From assembly GCF_003369565.1 (NCBI RefSeq), contig NZ_PIOD01000005.1, positions 62,001-126,000 on the forward strand: a stretch of 64,000 nt of DNA, read 5' to 3'. Shown in pieces: positions 19,265 through 29,448 of this stretch (its first letter is position 1; each line of letters opens with the position of its first letter). The notes below the pieces were generated by a model. That model was given only the letters and a program-made list of their open reading frames with translations. It was not told the origin of the DNA and did not search any database. The position numbers and the translations under genes are program-made. This DNA is from Oceanobacillus chungangensis (GTDB lineage Bacteria; Bacillota; Bacilli; Bacillales; Amphibacillaceae).

Positions 19265-20526
19265 AATATTACTTGTCTTGCATGGTGACGAGAGTGAAAT
19301 GAATGTGAACGCTTAGCGGTATGATCAAATCGATACCAAGTGAATAACATAATAACCCCACATAAGATCAGCAGTATGCTTGTCACGAAGAATACTGCTG
19401 AGAAACCAAATGCTGCCGCAATAATTCCACCCATTGCTGGACCAATCACATTTCCTAAAAATCGTAAGCTCGTGTTGTACCCGAGAACTTCACCTTGCAT
19501 GGAAAGTGGTGCAGCTTCTCTAATATATGCAATGCGTGCAGGGATAATCCCACCCATTGTTACTCCTAATAAAAATCGTAGCAGTACTAATTGCCAAAGA
19601 CTCGTAACTAATGCGCCTGGGAGATAAACGATTCCTGATAATAGCAAGAGAAGGGTTAAAATTTTGATATGCCCAATTCTATCTCCGAGCTTGCCCCAGC
19701 TTCTTGCCATAAATAGATTACCTAAACCAGCAGCAGAAAATGCTACACCAGCAAAAAAGGCTATATTTACTGGACCATGAATCTCTTCGACAAATAAAGA
19801 TAGGATTGGCTGAATACTAAAGTTTGCTATTTGTACAAGTGCAGATAACAGCAATACGACAAGTAATGTTGGCTTCCCGAAAATATGGCGTACAACATCT
19901 TTGCTAGAATAAGTCTTATAATCTCTCTTATCCGTAGAAAGTTTAACTTGAATTTCTTTTACACCAAATAAAACAAGCAATGCAGATAAGAATATTGTTA
20001 TAGAGACCCATTTAAATGAATTTGCATACCCAAATGTGTCTGCAAGTACTCCGCCTAGCATTGGTCCAATTAATGCACCTGTAACACCACCAGTTTGCAG
20101 TGTTCCAAGTACTTTACCTGCAACTTCTTTTGGTGTTTGTGTCGAGATAAACGCTTGTGACATAGGGATAAATCCCGTTACAATTCCCATAAGGAGACGC
20201 AATAAAAAAAGCTGCCATACAGATGTGGCAAACCCCATTAAGAACACAGAAATACCAATACCAGCGGCCGATATAATCAAAATGTTCTTTCGACCAAATT
20301 TGTCGCCAATCCTTCCCCAGATTGGTGCAAAGATAAACGCGGTAACGAATGTCACAGCAAAAGTCAGTCCTGACCATGTTTGGACATATGAAGCGGAGAA
20401 GTTACCAAAGGAGCTAATGTATAAGGAGATGAATGGGATGACCATTGTCATACTTCCAGAAACAAAAAAGTTAGCAAACCACATGATTGCTAAATTACGT
20501 TTTACAGCTTGTGATGAATCAGTAAT
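19243..20526 (-). CDS. MFS drug-exporter-type permease, probable ATT start
   Basis: Twelve-helix major facilitator of the DHA1 (NorA/YttB-like) type. It has the motif-A loop GRIGDKFGRKN near residue 73 from the proposed start, and a related GKLGDRIGHIK in the second half. It probably exports lipophilic compounds by proton antiport. The first in-frame ATG (20484) has no ribosome site and would cut into conserved N-terminal sequence (VKRNLAIMWF). Upstream, in frame and without a stop, an ATT at 20526 lies nine bases after AAAGGAG, giving about 427 residues. No ATG, GTG or TTG is available there, so ATT is the likely start. A sequencing error changing ATG to ATT is the alternative. Confidence 0.82.
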   Translation of the reverse strand: MTDSSQAVKRNLAIMWFANFFVSGSMTMVIPFISLYISSFGNFSASYVQTWSGLTFAVTFVTAFIFAPIWGRIGDKFGRKNILIISAAGIGISVFLMGFATSVWQLFLLRLLMGIVTGFIPMSQAFISTQTPKEVAGKVLGTLQTGGVTGALIGPMLGGVLADTFGYANSFKWVSITIFLSALLVLFGVKEIQVKLSTDKRDYKTYSSKDVVRHIFGKPTLLVVLLLSALVQIANFSIQPILSLFVEEIHGPVNIAFFAGVAFSAAGLGNLFMARSWGKLGDRIGHIKILTLLLLLSGIVYLPGALVTSLWQLVLLRFLLGVTMGGIIPARIAYIREAAPLSMQGEVLGYNTSLRFLGNVIGPAMGGIIAAAFGFSAVFFVTSILLILCGVIMLFTWYRFDHTAKRSHSFHSRHHARQVILKEAREK

Positions 20527-20762
20527 TGGATTGGACTCCTTTCCGAAAATACTTCGATACCCTAAATATACTGTACCCGAATTAATATTGGAAATAATAT
20601 GCTCAAGAATAGATGGATGAAGATTTACAAATTACCAGATTCGAGAAATGCAAGAAATGGAGAAAAAAATATCCATAAAGTTATGAAAAGGTTATAATAG
20701 ATAGGAATCCACATGTTGACTAAAGTAAGATTAATAATGTCGATTTATAAGGAGATTAAAAT

Positions 20763-21692
20763 ATGATGAAGTTACATTTGAAAAAGATTATTTCACTAGT
20801 TATTATCGTTAGTATCCTCCTCGGATTATCGATACCTGTATATGCAGCCACTGGACCGACGGATACAGAATCTATTAATGAGAAATTAGGACCGCCGATT
20901 GTTGTCTATGGTGGCACATTGTCAGAGGATCAGCGAAATGAAGTACGCGAAAAATTAGAAGTAAGCGACCCAGAAGCAGTTGTGGAATACGATGTTACTG
21001 GACAGGATGTTGTAAATTATATTAATGGTGATGCAAATGCTAGATTGTTTTCATCAGCAAAAATTGTGCGCCAGGAAGAAGGAAATGGGTTGACGATTAA
21101 TATTGTTACGCCCGAAAATATTACAGAAGTGTCGAGTGACATGTACGCTAATGCATTACTAACAGCTGGTGTATCCGATGCAACGGTTGATGTCGTTTCT
21201 CCAGTTAAGGTATCAGGACATTCTGCATTAACTGGAATTTACAAGGCGTATGATGCAGAAGGCATAGAGCTAGACAAAGAGCGAATGGAAATTGCAAATG
21301 AAGAGCTCGGTGTAGCAACAGATCTGGCTGATAATGAAGGTATGTCACAAGAGAAGGTAAGTCAATTATTGACAGAAATTAAACAAATGATTGCTGACCA
21401 AAACCCCGCAACAAGGGAAGATGTCGAACAAATTGTTAGTGAACAATTACAAAATCTAGAAATCATGTTAAATGAAGCGGATCGACAAATGTTGATTGAT
21501 CTATTTGATAAGATGCGTAATATTGATATAGATTTTGGGGCAGTTAAAACTCAACTTGAAGATATTGCTTCTTCGATTTCAGATAAAGCAAATGAATTAG
21601 GATTAGATGCTAGTTTCTGGGAGAAGGTAGCAAACTTCTTTAGTGAAATGTTCCAAGGGATAAGTAATTTCTTTGGTGGATTGTTCAAATAA
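20763..21692 (+). CDS. Secreted DUF1002 protein (YpuA-like)
   Basis: The 309-residue exported protein has a signal peptide of about 28 residues ending VYA, then the DUF1002 domain (about 40-200) seen in B. subtilis YpuA. A C-terminal part rich in helices (about 200-290) and an amphipathic tail FFSEMFQGISNFFGGLF follow. Its function is unknown; the exported location suggests a cell-envelope role. AAGGAG precedes two adjacent ATG codons. It is a single gene with its own terminator. Confidence 0.85.
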   Translation: MMKLHLKKIISLVIIVSILLGLSIPVYAATGPTDTESINEKLGPPIVVYGGTLSEDQRNEVREKLEVSDPEAVVEYDVTGQDVVNYINGDANARLFSSAKIVRQEEGNGLTINIVTPENITEVSSDMYANALLTAGVSDATVDVVSPVKVSGHSALTGIYKAYDAEGIELDKERMEIANEELGVATDLADNEGMSQEKVSQLLTEIKQMIADQNPATREDVEQIVSEQLQNLEIMLNEADRQMLIDLFDKMRNIDIDFGAVKTQLEDIASSISDKANELGLDASFWEKVANFFSEMFQGISNFFGGLFK

Positions 21693-21710
21693 AATAAGAG
21701 ATTGATAAAG

Positions 21711-21736
21711 GGACTCTAGTAGTGGAGTCCTTTTTA
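21711..21736 (+). terminator. Terminator of the DUF1002 gene
   Basis: GGACTC pairs with GAGTCC and is followed by TTTTTATT. Confidence 0.75.
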
Positions 21737-21851
21737 TTATGGCAATATCCGTTCCAATTTAGAGCATGTATCACCTCTTAGCGTACTTACAATTATACCT
21801 GTGACTCTTTCATTTAAAGTGCGAGGTAGCTTAGGTTAGCAAATGCTCACA

Positions 21852-21980
21852 GACCAGTCGCTCCGGAAATACACTACGCTTTCCGCGGGCGGCTGGTGAG
21901 CCTACTTGTGCTATCGCACTTCGTAGTCTCACCGAGGCCGTTCCTCCCGCAGGAGTCTTCGTGTATTTCCTTCGCTGGTA
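21852..21980. repeat. Dispersed palindromic repeat, copy C
   Basis: A complete copy in the opposite orientation to B. It starts GACCAGTCGCTCCGGAAATACAC, contains GCGGGCGGCTGGTGAGCC, and ends GTGTATTTCCTTCGCTGG. The same pairing blocks as in copy B are conserved. Confidence 0.85.
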
Positions 21981-22250
21981 TGAGCGAAATCTATATATGG
22001 GAAATTGTCGAACGCTAAATAACGCCGTGAATGAATCTTTCGCTGCGGACAATGAAAATCCTCAAAAATAGAACGGTTTTCTAACGAAGTATAACATTGT
22101 CGGAGTATTCCTTGTCCTGTGGTAATGACAAAGGCTGAAGATGCATCGGAAGTGCTTTTCTTCCATAGAAGCAGACCGGGTTGTCTATGGAATGCGACTG
22201 TCCTCAGAGGGATATCAATATTGAGCCTAGCTTGCACTTTATATCAATCT
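21981..22250. other. Structured non-coding region next to repeat copy C
   Basis: Short frames on the minus strand have no ribosome sites. The clearest structure is a perfect 9-bp stem TTCCATAGA / TCTATGGAA at 22161-22192. Its GC level and hairpins recall the 262-560 element, but no good alignment could be made by eye. From 22251 to 22470 the DNA is A/T-rich and I see nothing in it. Confidence 0.35.
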
Positions 22251-22476
22251 CGGATTATCATTCATCACCGCGCAGATAGTATTTAAAAACTTCCTCCCTG
22301 TATAACTATAACGTATGATGCCACTTTGAAATATGGTGGTACTCTAGTTTTCTAATGCAAGGCAACCTTCAGGAAGTTCCTAATCTATTATTCAATTAAA
22401 CTTATATTTATTCAATTTTTACAATATATAGTATATAACTATAATATTATATTTTGTGACTTTTATAAAAATTGTG

Positions 22477-22504
22477 TTGATATATCTCAATATAATAGTA
22501 TAAT
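22477..22504 (+). promoter_or_regulatory. Promoter of opp operon 2
   Basis: TTGATA and TATAAT are separated by 16 bp, 68 bp before the gene start. Confidence 0.65.
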
Positions 22505-22571
22505 ATCTATCACAGGTAATTTTGAATTGTCTGTTAAATAAAATAGATATGATAAGAGAGGGGTCAAAAGA

Positions 22572-24290
22572 ATGAAGTGGAAGAGTTGGTCATTGCTTTT
22601 AACGTTATTACTCGCATTAGGAGTCTTGCTAGCTGCTTGTAGTGGAGATGAGCCCGCAGAAAGTGAGGACGATGGAACTGAGGAAGGTAATACGGAAGAA
22701 CCCGCAGAATCAGAAGATACAGAAGGCACAGAGGAAGATACAGAAGCTTCGGCAAGTGGAGATGGTCTTGCTGCCGATCAAACATTTGATATAAATATTA
22801 GAACGGAGCCTCCATCATTACATCCTGGTCTTGCTTCAGATACTACTTCTGGGGCTGTACTCTATCAGATATTTGAAGGATTAATGCGAATAAATCAAGA
22901 TGGTGAAGTGGAGGAAGCGATGGCTGAATCCTATGATGTGTCTGACGATTTGTTAACGTATACATTCCATATTCGTGAAGACGCTGTATGGTCAAATGGT
23001 GATCCAGTAACGGCGGGAGATTTTGAATACGCTTGGAAATGGGTATTAAATCCGGATAATGCAGACACTGACTATGCCTACCAATTATATGTTATTAAAG
23101 GAGCACAAGCTGCGAAAGAAGAAGGTGCTTCAAGCGATGATATTGGTGTCACCGCCATAGATGAAAAGACGTTAGAAGTCATACTTGAACAACCAACACC
23201 GTATTTCTTAGATCTTACTGCTTTCTATACCTACTATCCAGTCAACCAAAAGGTAGTTGAGGGCGCAACTGACTGGGCACTTAATGTAACGGATACGTAT
23301 GTTACCAATGGACCGTTCTTAATCGAATCATGGGCACATAAAGATCAAATCGTACTGAAGAAGAATCCTGAATATTGGGATGCAGATACTGTAAAATTAG
23401 AAACAATTAATATGTATATGATTGATGATGAAAATACTTCTTTAGAGATGTTTAATAGTGGGGAATTGGACTGGGCTGGAGATCCAACAGACGCATTGCC
23501 ATTATCAGCGATTCCGTCATTAAAAGCGGACGGTTCATTAAACATTTCACCATTAGCAGGGGTGTATTACTATGCATTTAATACAGAAGTAGAACCATTT
23601 AATAATGTTAATATCAGGAAGGCTTTTGCTCTTGCAATAAATCGTGAAGGTATTGTCCAAAGTGTTACACAACGTGAGGAAATCCCAGCAATGGCACTTG
23701 TACCTCCATCGATTTGGGAGGAAAGTGAGGAAGGCTACTTTAAAGATAATGATGTGGAGACGGCGAAAGAGTATTTAGCAACTGGACTAGAGGAACTAGG
23801 ATTAGAAGAGCTACCGGCAATTAGTCTCTCCTATAATACGAGTGAAGCACATGCGGCAATTGCACAAGCTGTACAAGATATGTGGAGACAGAATTTAGGG
23901 GTTGAGGTAACACTTAATAATGAAGAGTGGAATGTTTACCTTGATAGTATGAGCGCAGGTAATTTCCAAACAGGTCGTATGGGCTGGCTTGCAGATTTTA
24001 ACGACGCAATTAATTTTATCGAGCTTTTCCAATCTGTCGGTGGTAACAACTATACGAACTGGGAAAGCGAAGAATATTCAAATCTGATTGAACAATCAAG
24101 AACAGAAACAGATCCAGATGCGCGTAAAGAAATTTTACGTGAAGCGGAAGCAATATTTATGGAGGATCTACCAATCGCTCCAATTTACTTCTACACGAAT
24201 GCATGGCTAAGCAAGGACTTTGTAAAAGATTTAGAAGTATCGCCGCTTGGTGGGGTACAGTTTAAGTGGGCATATCTTGCCGAGGAATAA
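22572..24290 (+). CDS. oppA: Oligopeptide ABC transporter binding lipoprotein (opp operon 2)
   Basis: Substrate-binding lipoprotein with lipobox LAAC and lipidated C23. Residues 24-62 form a very acidic linker of E, D, T, G and S. The SBP_bac_5 fold follows, opening with INIRTEPPSLHPGLASDT, and contains VWSNGDPVTAGDFEYAWKW (about 140-158). These phrases closely match what I recall of B. subtilis OppA (Spo0KA), so this operon is the likely counterpart of the B. subtilis Opp system that imports signalling peptides. It has 572 residues. AGAGGGG lies about eight bases before the ATG. The next gene follows after 155 bp. Confidence 0.92.
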   Translation: MKWKSWSLLLTLLLALGVLLAACSGDEPAESEDDGTEEGNTEEPAESEDTEGTEEDTEASASGDGLAADQTFDINIRTEPPSLHPGLASDTTSGAVLYQIFEGLMRINQDGEVEEAMAESYDVSDDLLTYTFHIREDAVWSNGDPVTAGDFEYAWKWVLNPDNADTDYAYQLYVIKGAQAAKEEGASSDDIGVTAIDEKTLEVILEQPTPYFLDLTAFYTYYPVNQKVVEGATDWALNVTDTYVTNGPFLIESWAHKDQIVLKKNPEYWDADTVKLETINMYMIDDENTSLEMFNSGELDWAGDPTDALPLSAIPSLKADGSLNISPLAGVYYYAFNTEVEPFNNVNIRKAFALAINREGIVQSVTQREEIPAMALVPPSIWEESEEGYFKDNDVETAKEYLATGLEELGLEELPAISLSYNTSEAHAAIAQAVQDMWRQNLGVEVTLNNEEWNVYLDSMSAGNFQTGRMGWLADFNDAINFIELFQSVGGNNYTNWESEEYSNLIEQSRTETDPDARKEILREAEAIFMEDLPIAPIYFYTNAWLSKDFVKDLEVSPLGGVQFKWAYLAEE

Positions 24291-24445
24291 ATCTAATTTG
24301 TAATTAAAATGGTGTATTTCAACGTAAGGCGTATAGATGTATCTGTATGCCTTATGTTGATTCCCATTAATAATTTCAAATTACATAAGGCAATCATTAT
24401 CCACATAATGTATGCTTCCTCAAATTATTATGGAGGTGAACGTTC

Positions 24446-25381
24446 TTGGTTAAATACTTACTCAAAAGAATTGGCTATATCATTCTTTCCTTATTTTTAA
24501 TCGTTACAGTTACTTTTATCTTAATGAAGGCTGCACCAGGTGGGCCTTTTGCATCGGAACGAGCATTAACACCAGCAATTGAAGCACAGATGAATGAAGC
24601 ATATGGATTTAATGATCCAATTCATGAACAATATTTCACATATCTTATTAATGCATTCACATTCGACTTTGGTCCGTCTTTTAAATATGTTGGACAAGAA
24701 GTTACAGAAATTATTGGCAGGAGCTTCCCTTATTCATTAATACTTGGATTAGAAGCTATCTTTATCGCAATATCGTTTGGAGTTTTACTAGGGGTTCTTG
24801 CAGCTGTACAGCATAATAAATTTGGCGATTATATGGCAATGGTCATTGCTGTCTTAGGAATTTCTGTTCCAAGCTTCATTATGGCTGCAGTCTTACAATA
24901 TATCTTCGCAATTTATCTTCAAGTTTTACCGATTGCTAGATTCGAGTCGTTTGCACACACAATTTTACCAGCAATTGCCTTAGCGACAACGCCATTAGCC
25001 TTTATTGCGAGGCTGATGCGATCGAGTATGATAGATGTTTTAAATCGAGATTATATTAAAACGGCAAAATCGAAAGGGCTCAGTGAACGAGTTGTAACCT
25101 ATAAGCATGCATTGCGCAATGCAATATTACCAGTTGTCTCTTACTTAGGTCCACTAGTTGTAACAATACTTACGGGTAGTTTTGTGATTGAGAAGATTTT
25201 TGGGATTCCTGGTTTAGGTAGTGAGTTTGTTGTGAGTGTTACCAATCGGGATTATACGGTAATTATGGGGACTACCGTCTTCTTCAGCGTTCTTCTTTTG
25301 TTTTCGATTTTAATCGTCGATCTTCTATATGGATTAATTGATCCACGCATTAAAGTAACATCGAAAGAGGGGGATAAGTAA
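24446..25381 (+). CDS. oppB: Oligopeptide ABC permease OppB (operon 2)
   Basis: This 311-residue inner-membrane permease has six helices and the EAA-type loop [20 protein letters not shown] near residue 210. The start is TTG, with GGAGGTGAAC at correct spacing; the N-terminus [14 protein letters not shown] is normal for the family. The stop codon overlaps the next start (TAATG). A short open frame from 24309 that overlaps it is not real. Confidence 0.92.
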   Translation: MVKYLLKRIGYIILSLFLIVTVTFILMKAAPGGPFASERALTPAIEAQMNEAYGFNDPIHEQYFTYLINAFTFDFGPSFKYVGQEVTEIIGRSFPYSLILGLEAIFIAISFGVLLGVLAAVQHNKFGDYMAMVIAVLGISVPSFIMAAVLQYIFAIYLQVLPIARFESFAHTILPAIALATTPLAFIARLMRSSMIDVLNRDYIKTAKSKGLSERVVTYKHALRNAILPVVSYLGPLVVTILTGSFVIEKIFGIPGLGSEFVVSVTNRDYTVIMGTTVFFSVLLLFSILIVDLLYGLIDPRIKVTSKEGDK

Positions 25382-26301
25382 TGGAGCATCGACAATTAAA
25401 GAAAATCGATTTTGAACCATTACAATTAAAACAATCAGAGGCGGAGAAAATCGTTGGCGAAAGTACCTCTTATTGGAAGGATGCTTGGCGTCGATTTAGA
25501 AAGAATAAACTAGCATTTTTAGGAATTGTTATCATTCTATTATTAGGAATAATGGCAATCATTGGTGGTCCTATCTCTGGGCAGAACTATTATGAAAACC
25601 GATTATTGGAAGCAAACCAGCCACCATCTGCTGAGCATTGGTTTGGTACGGATAATTTAGGGAGAGATGTATTTGCAAGAACATGGTATGGTGCACAAAT
25701 CTCCTTATTTATAGGTTTAATGGCAGCCCTGATTGATTTAGTAATCGGTGTTATTTGGGGGGCAGTTGCAGGTTTCTTCGGTGGAAAAGTCGATGAGATT
25801 CTAATGCGAATTGCAGATGTCTTATATGGTGTACCATATTTATTAGTTGTTATTTTGCTATTGGTCGTATTGCCGCAGAATTTATGGACGTTAATTATTG
25901 CGATGACGATAACAGGGTGGATCAATATGGCAAGAATTGTCCGTGGACAAGTTATACAGCTTCGATCAGAAGAATTTGTTATGGCATCAAGATCGTTGGG
26001 AGCTAGTAATGGTAGATTATTAGTAAGACACCTCATTCCTAATACTCTGGGCCCCATTTTGGTTACGTTAACGCTAACAATTCCGAGTGCTATTTTTACA
26101 GAATCATTCTTGAGTTTTCTAGGTATTGGTGTTCAAGCTCCACTAGCAAGTTGGGGAACGATGTCGTCTGATGCTCTACCCGCATTACAATACTACCCAA
26201 ATCAACTATTCTTTCCAGCAGTATTTATTTGTATAACGATGCTAGCATTTAATGTTGTTGGTGATGGAATGAGAGATGCATTGGATCCGAATGAACGCTA
26301 A
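25381..26301 (+). CDS. oppC: Oligopeptide ABC permease OppC (operon 2)
   Basis: A standard-length (306 residues) OppC. The WFGTDNLGRDVFARTW motif lies soon after the first helix (about residue 86) and the EAA loop MASRSLGASNGRLLVRHLIP near 200. The C-terminal FNVVGDGMRDALDP is the common signature. It is coupled to oppB by a one-base overlap and is close to B. subtilis OppC as I recall it. It lacks the large outer-loop insert of the operon 1 paralogue. Confidence 0.93.
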   Translation: MEHRQLKKIDFEPLQLKQSEAEKIVGESTSYWKDAWRRFRKNKLAFLGIVIILLLGIMAIIGGPISGQNYYENRLLEANQPPSAEHWFGTDNLGRDVFARTWYGAQISLFIGLMAALIDLVIGVIWGAVAGFFGGKVDEILMRIADVLYGVPYLLVVILLLVVLPQNLWTLIIAMTITGWINMARIVRGQVIQLRSEEFVMASRSLGASNGRLLVRHLIPNTLGPILVTLTLTIPSAIFTESFLSFLGIGVQAPLASWGTMSSDALPALQYYPNQLFFPAVFICITMLAFNVVGDGMRDALDPNER

Positions 26302-26320
26302 TAAAGGGAGGACGTAAAAG

Positions 26321-27352
26321 ATGAGCAAACTCTTAGAAGTAAAGAATCTTTCAGTATCGTTTGATACATATGGAGCAGAAGTAAAAGCGGTACGGGATGT
26401 TAGTTTTCAATTAAACAAAAAGGAAACGCTTGCAATTGTAGGTGAGTCTGGTTCTGGTAAAAGTGTGACAGCCCAATCGGTGATGCGGCTTGTCCCAACA
26501 CCACCGGGGAAATTCGTCGGTGGCGAAATTCGATATAATGAGGAAAATCTGCTGCAAAAAACTGAAAAGCAGATGGAAAGTATTCGTGGGAAGGAAATAA
26601 GTATGATCTTCCAAGACCCAATGACTTCTTTAAATCCGACGATGACAATTGGTAAGCAAATTGCGGAAGGATTAATAAAACACCAAAATATGTCGAAGAA
26701 GGAAGCACATCTTCGGGGTATTCAGTTATTAAAATTAGTTGGCATTCCAACTCCAGAGGTACGAATTAAACAATATCCACATCAATATTCGGGTGGAATG
26801 CGACAACGTGCGATGATTGCCATTGCGCTGTCATGTAATCCTAAAATCCTGATTGCCGATGAACCGACAACCGCATTAGATGTAACTATTCAAGCGCAAA
26901 TCCTTGAACTAATGCGTCAAATACAGGAGGAAACAGGTACAGCAATCATATTAATTACGCATGATTTAGGTGTAGTTGCAAATACAGCTAGTCGAGTAGC
27001 TGTCATGTATGGTGGTAAGATTGTGGAAACAGGTACAGTGGATGAGATATTTTATGAACCAAAGCACCCTTATACTTGGGGATTACTAGGTTCCATGCCG
27101 AAGCTCGACACGGAACAGGAGGAACTACAGGTTATTCCAGGTTCCCCGCCAGATTTAGCCGAACCACCAAAAGGATGTCCATTTGTAGCACGTTGTCCAT
27201 ACGCTATGAATGTTTGCAGTGACTATATGCCAGCGTATACGTCTGTTTCTTCCACCCATGAAGCAGCTTGCTGGTTGATAGATGCGCGAGCACCTAAAGT
27301 AGATATCCCTGAATCTGCAATAGTAGAAGGGAAGGATATCTATGTCATATGA
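26321..27352 (+). CDS. oppD: Oligopeptide ABC ATPase OppD (operon 2)
   Basis: Cytoplasmic ATPase. Walker A GESGSGKS is near residue 41, signature YSGGMRQR near 156, and Walker [13 protein letters not shown] follows. The C-terminal oligopeptide domain has the complete cysteine motif: [15 protein letters not shown] and then AACWL, which in relatives can bind an iron-sulfur cluster. This contrasts with the Cys-less paralogue at 10699. GGAGG precedes the ATG. The gene overlaps oppF by 11 bases. Confidence 0.94.
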   Translation: MSKLLEVKNLSVSFDTYGAEVKAVRDVSFQLNKKETLAIVGESGSGKSVTAQSVMRLVPTPPGKFVGGEIRYNEENLLQKTEKQMESIRGKEISMIFQDPMTSLNPTMTIGKQIAEGLIKHQNMSKKEAHLRGIQLLKLVGIPTPEVRIKQYPHQYSGGMRQRAMIAIALSCNPKILIADEPTTALDVTIQAQILELMRQIQEETGTAIILITHDLGVVANTASRVAVMYGGKIVETGTVDEIFYEPKHPYTWGLLGSMPKLDTEQEELQVIPGSPPDLAEPPKGCPFVARCPYAMNVCSDYMPAYTSVSSTHEAACWLIDARAPKVDIPESAIVEGKDIYVI

Positions 27353-28373
27353 AAAAGAAAAGCTGCTGGAAATAAAAGATTTAAAAAAACACTTTAAACT
27401 AGACAGAAACAGTGTATTAAAGGCTGTAGATGGAATTACATTTGATATATATAAAGGAGAAGCATTCGGACTCGTTGGGGAATCTGGTTGTGGGAAATCT
27501 ACTGCGGGTAGGGCAATCATGAGACTATATGGAGCAACGGAAGGGAAAGTGACATTTGATGGAGAGGATGTTCATCAGGCTAAATCGAAAAAGCAATTAA
27601 AGGCATTTAATCGCTCAATGCAAATGATTTTCCAGGATCCTTATGCATCTCTGAACCCAAGGATGACGGTAAAAGATATTATTGCAGAAGGTATCGACAT
27701 TCATGGATTGATTAAATCGTCAAAAGAAAGAACTATTCGCGTCAATGAATTACTAGAAATTGTTGGCCTGAACAAAGACCATGGTAATCGCTATCCGCAT
27801 GAATTTAGTGGTGGACAACGCCAACGGATTGGAATTGCCCGTGCATTAGCAGTTAGCCCGGAATTCATTGTTGCTGATGAGCCGATCTCAGCATTAGATG
27901 TTTCGATACAGGCCCAGGTTGTAAATTTGCTGAAACGACTGCAAAGGGAGCATGGCTTAACTTATCTTTTCATTGCCCATGATTTATCAATGGTGAAACA
28001 TATTAGTGATCGTGTTGGAGTAATGTACTTAGGAAAAATAGCGGAAATCGCAAAAAGTGATGAACTATATCGTGAACCATTGCATCCCTATACAAAAGCA
28101 TTAATAAGCGCTATTCCAATTGCGAATCCAAGGGTCGAGCGATCACGTGAACGAATCATATTAGAAGGCGATGTTCCAAGCCCTGTTAATCCACCAAGTG
28201 GTTGCAGATTCCGAACGAGGTGCCCACTAGCAATGGATGTTTGTGCAAAAGTAGAACCAACATGGCAGGAATATAAGCAAGAACATTGGGTGGCATGTCA
28301 TGTGTATGATGATAATTATAACGAGGAATATAAAAATAGAGTTAATAAAAAGATAGAAAATTTACAAGTATAA
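27342..28373 (+). CDS. oppF: Oligopeptide ABC ATPase OppF (operon 2)
   Basis: Partner ATPase of OppD. Walker [10 protein letters not shown] is near residue 47, signature FSGGQRQR near 159, and Walker B FIVADEPI follows. The C-terminal domain has the cysteine motif [15 protein letters not shown] and HWVACHV. GAAGGGAAGG lies just before the ATG, inside the end of oppD. It is the last gene of the operon; no clear T-tailed terminator was seen in the next 60 bp. Confidence 0.94.
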   Translation: MSYEKEKLLEIKDLKKHFKLDRNSVLKAVDGITFDIYKGEAFGLVGESGCGKSTAGRAIMRLYGATEGKVTFDGEDVHQAKSKKQLKAFNRSMQMIFQDPYASLNPRMTVKDIIAEGIDIHGLIKSSKERTIRVNELLEIVGLNKDHGNRYPHEFSGGQRQRIGIARALAVSPEFIVADEPISALDVSIQAQVVNLLKRLQREHGLTYLFIAHDLSMVKHISDRVGVMYLGKIAEIAKSDELYREPLHPYTKALISAIPIANPRVERSRERIILEGDVPSPVNPPSGCRFRTRCPLAMDVCAKVEPTWQEYKQEHWVACHVYDDNYNEEYKNRVNKKIENLQV

Positions 28374-28382
28374 TGTTGAGAA

Positions 28383-28532
28383 TGTAAAGGATTTTTGTTG
28401 CAAAATCTATTATTCTATGACTTTTGTAATGTATCTTGTAAAATATGAGACTTTTATATCAAAATTATTACATTTGTAATATTATTGCCCAAATCAGTCA
28501 TTCTTGTAATAGACTCTTAAACGCCTTGTAAC
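28383..28532 (+). promoter_or_regulatory. Cluster of TGTAAH half-sites upstream of yocH (possible WalR region)
   Basis: TGTAAA at 28383, TGTAAT at 28425, TGTAAA at 28437, TGTAAT at 28475, TGTAAT at 28505 and TGTAAC at 28527 lie in 150 bp. The B. subtilis WalR site is TGTWAH-N5-TGTWAH, and yocH is a known WalR target there. The pair at 28425/28437 has a 6-base spacer. The sites at 28505 and 28527 are exactly two 11-bp steps apart with a degenerate middle copy, so the match is suggestive, not exact. Confidence 0.4.
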
Positions 28533-28592
28533 TGTATTCGATATTATCCTGTGTTAGTATTGGGTTTGTCAGAAATTTAAGGAGGAACCCAA

Positions 28593-29381
28593 ATGAAGAA
28601 ATTTGTAGCGGCAATTGCTACTGGGATTATCATTGCTGGCGCAGCTGTAACGAATGTTTCCGCAGAGGAATACGAAGTACAAAAAGGTGATAGCCTTTGG
28701 GATATTGCAAATGAAACTAATACGACTGTAGATGAATTGATAGATATAAACGAACTTAAAGACTCAGTAATTCACCCAAAACAATTAATTATTATTAAAG
28801 ATAAATATTCAGTGCGCCCAGGTGATACATTATCAAGTATCGCTAACGAGCAAAATGTTACGTTGAAAGATTTAAGAGAGTGGAATGATTTAAGAACAGA
28901 CCTAATCGTTATTGGTCAAGAATTATCAATTAAGAATGGTAATGTAAAGCAAGATGACATAGCAGTAACGAAGGAATCTAGTAAGCCAGCAACTACAGAT
29001 GCAACATCTAGTGAAAAAAATACACAGAATACTGCATCAGCACAAACAGAAGCACCAAAGAGTGAAACACAAGAAAAGCAAGCTCCACAAGGTAAAACAA
29101 TTTCAGTGAAAGCAACAGCATATACTGCAAAATGTGAGGGTTGTTCTGGTCTAACGTATACAGGTGTTGACCTTAATGCAAATCCTAATGCAAAAGTAAT
29201 TGCTGTTGATCCTAACGTTATTCCACTAGGTTCAGAAGTTTACGTGGAAGGTTACGGATATGCAACAGCGGCTGATATCGGCGGCGCTATTAAAGGTAAC
29301 AAGATTGACATTCATGTCCCAACAACAAATGAAGCAATGAATTGGGGCGTTCGTACAGTTGACGTAACAATTGTTAAATAA
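28593..29381 (+). CDS. yocH: Secreted LysM-LysM-3D cell-wall protein (YocH-like)
   Basis: This 262-residue exported protein has a signal peptide ending VSA near residue 24, LysM 1 (about 26-69, VQKGDSLWDIA), LysM 2 (about 71-114, VRPGDTLSSIA), and a Q/T/S/K-rich linker (about 115-166). The C-terminal 3D domain (about 168-262) has its aspartates in AVDPNVIPLG, TAADIGG and KIDIHV. The 3D fold is related to MltA lytic transglycosylases, so it probably remodels peptidoglycan outside the cell. The domain order is that of YocH. AAGGAGG precedes the ATG, and a strong terminator follows. Confidence 0.9.
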   Translation: MKKFVAAIATGIIIAGAAVTNVSAEEYEVQKGDSLWDIANETNTTVDELIDINELKDSVIHPKQLIIIKDKYSVRPGDTLSSIANEQNVTLKDLREWNDLRTDLIVIGQELSIKNGNVKQDDIAVTKESSKPATTDATSSEKNTQNTASAQTEAPKSETQEKQAPQGKTISVKATAYTAKCEGCSGLTYTGVDLNANPNAKVIAVDPNVIPLGSEVYVEGYGYATAADIGGAIKGNKIDIHVPTTNEAMNWGVRTVDVTIVK

Positions 29382-29390
29382 TGCCAGCAA

Positions 29391-29429
29391 AAAGGAAAGC
29401 ATCTATATAATAATGCTTTCCTTTTTTTT
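29391..29429 (+). terminator. Terminator of yocH
   Basis: A 12-bp perfect stem AAAGGAAAGCAT / ATGCTTTCCTTT continues into a T-run. Confidence 0.92.
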
Positions 29430-29448
29430 GAGCTCTAAACCTATATAT

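Noticed and set aside
21831-22237. Minus-strand frames of 73 and 102 codons
   Set aside because: They are translations of repeat copy C and the adjacent structured region, without ribosome sites.
24309-24500. 63-codon plus-strand frame before oppB of operon 2
   Set aside because: No ribosome site, and it overlaps the true oppB start in another frame.
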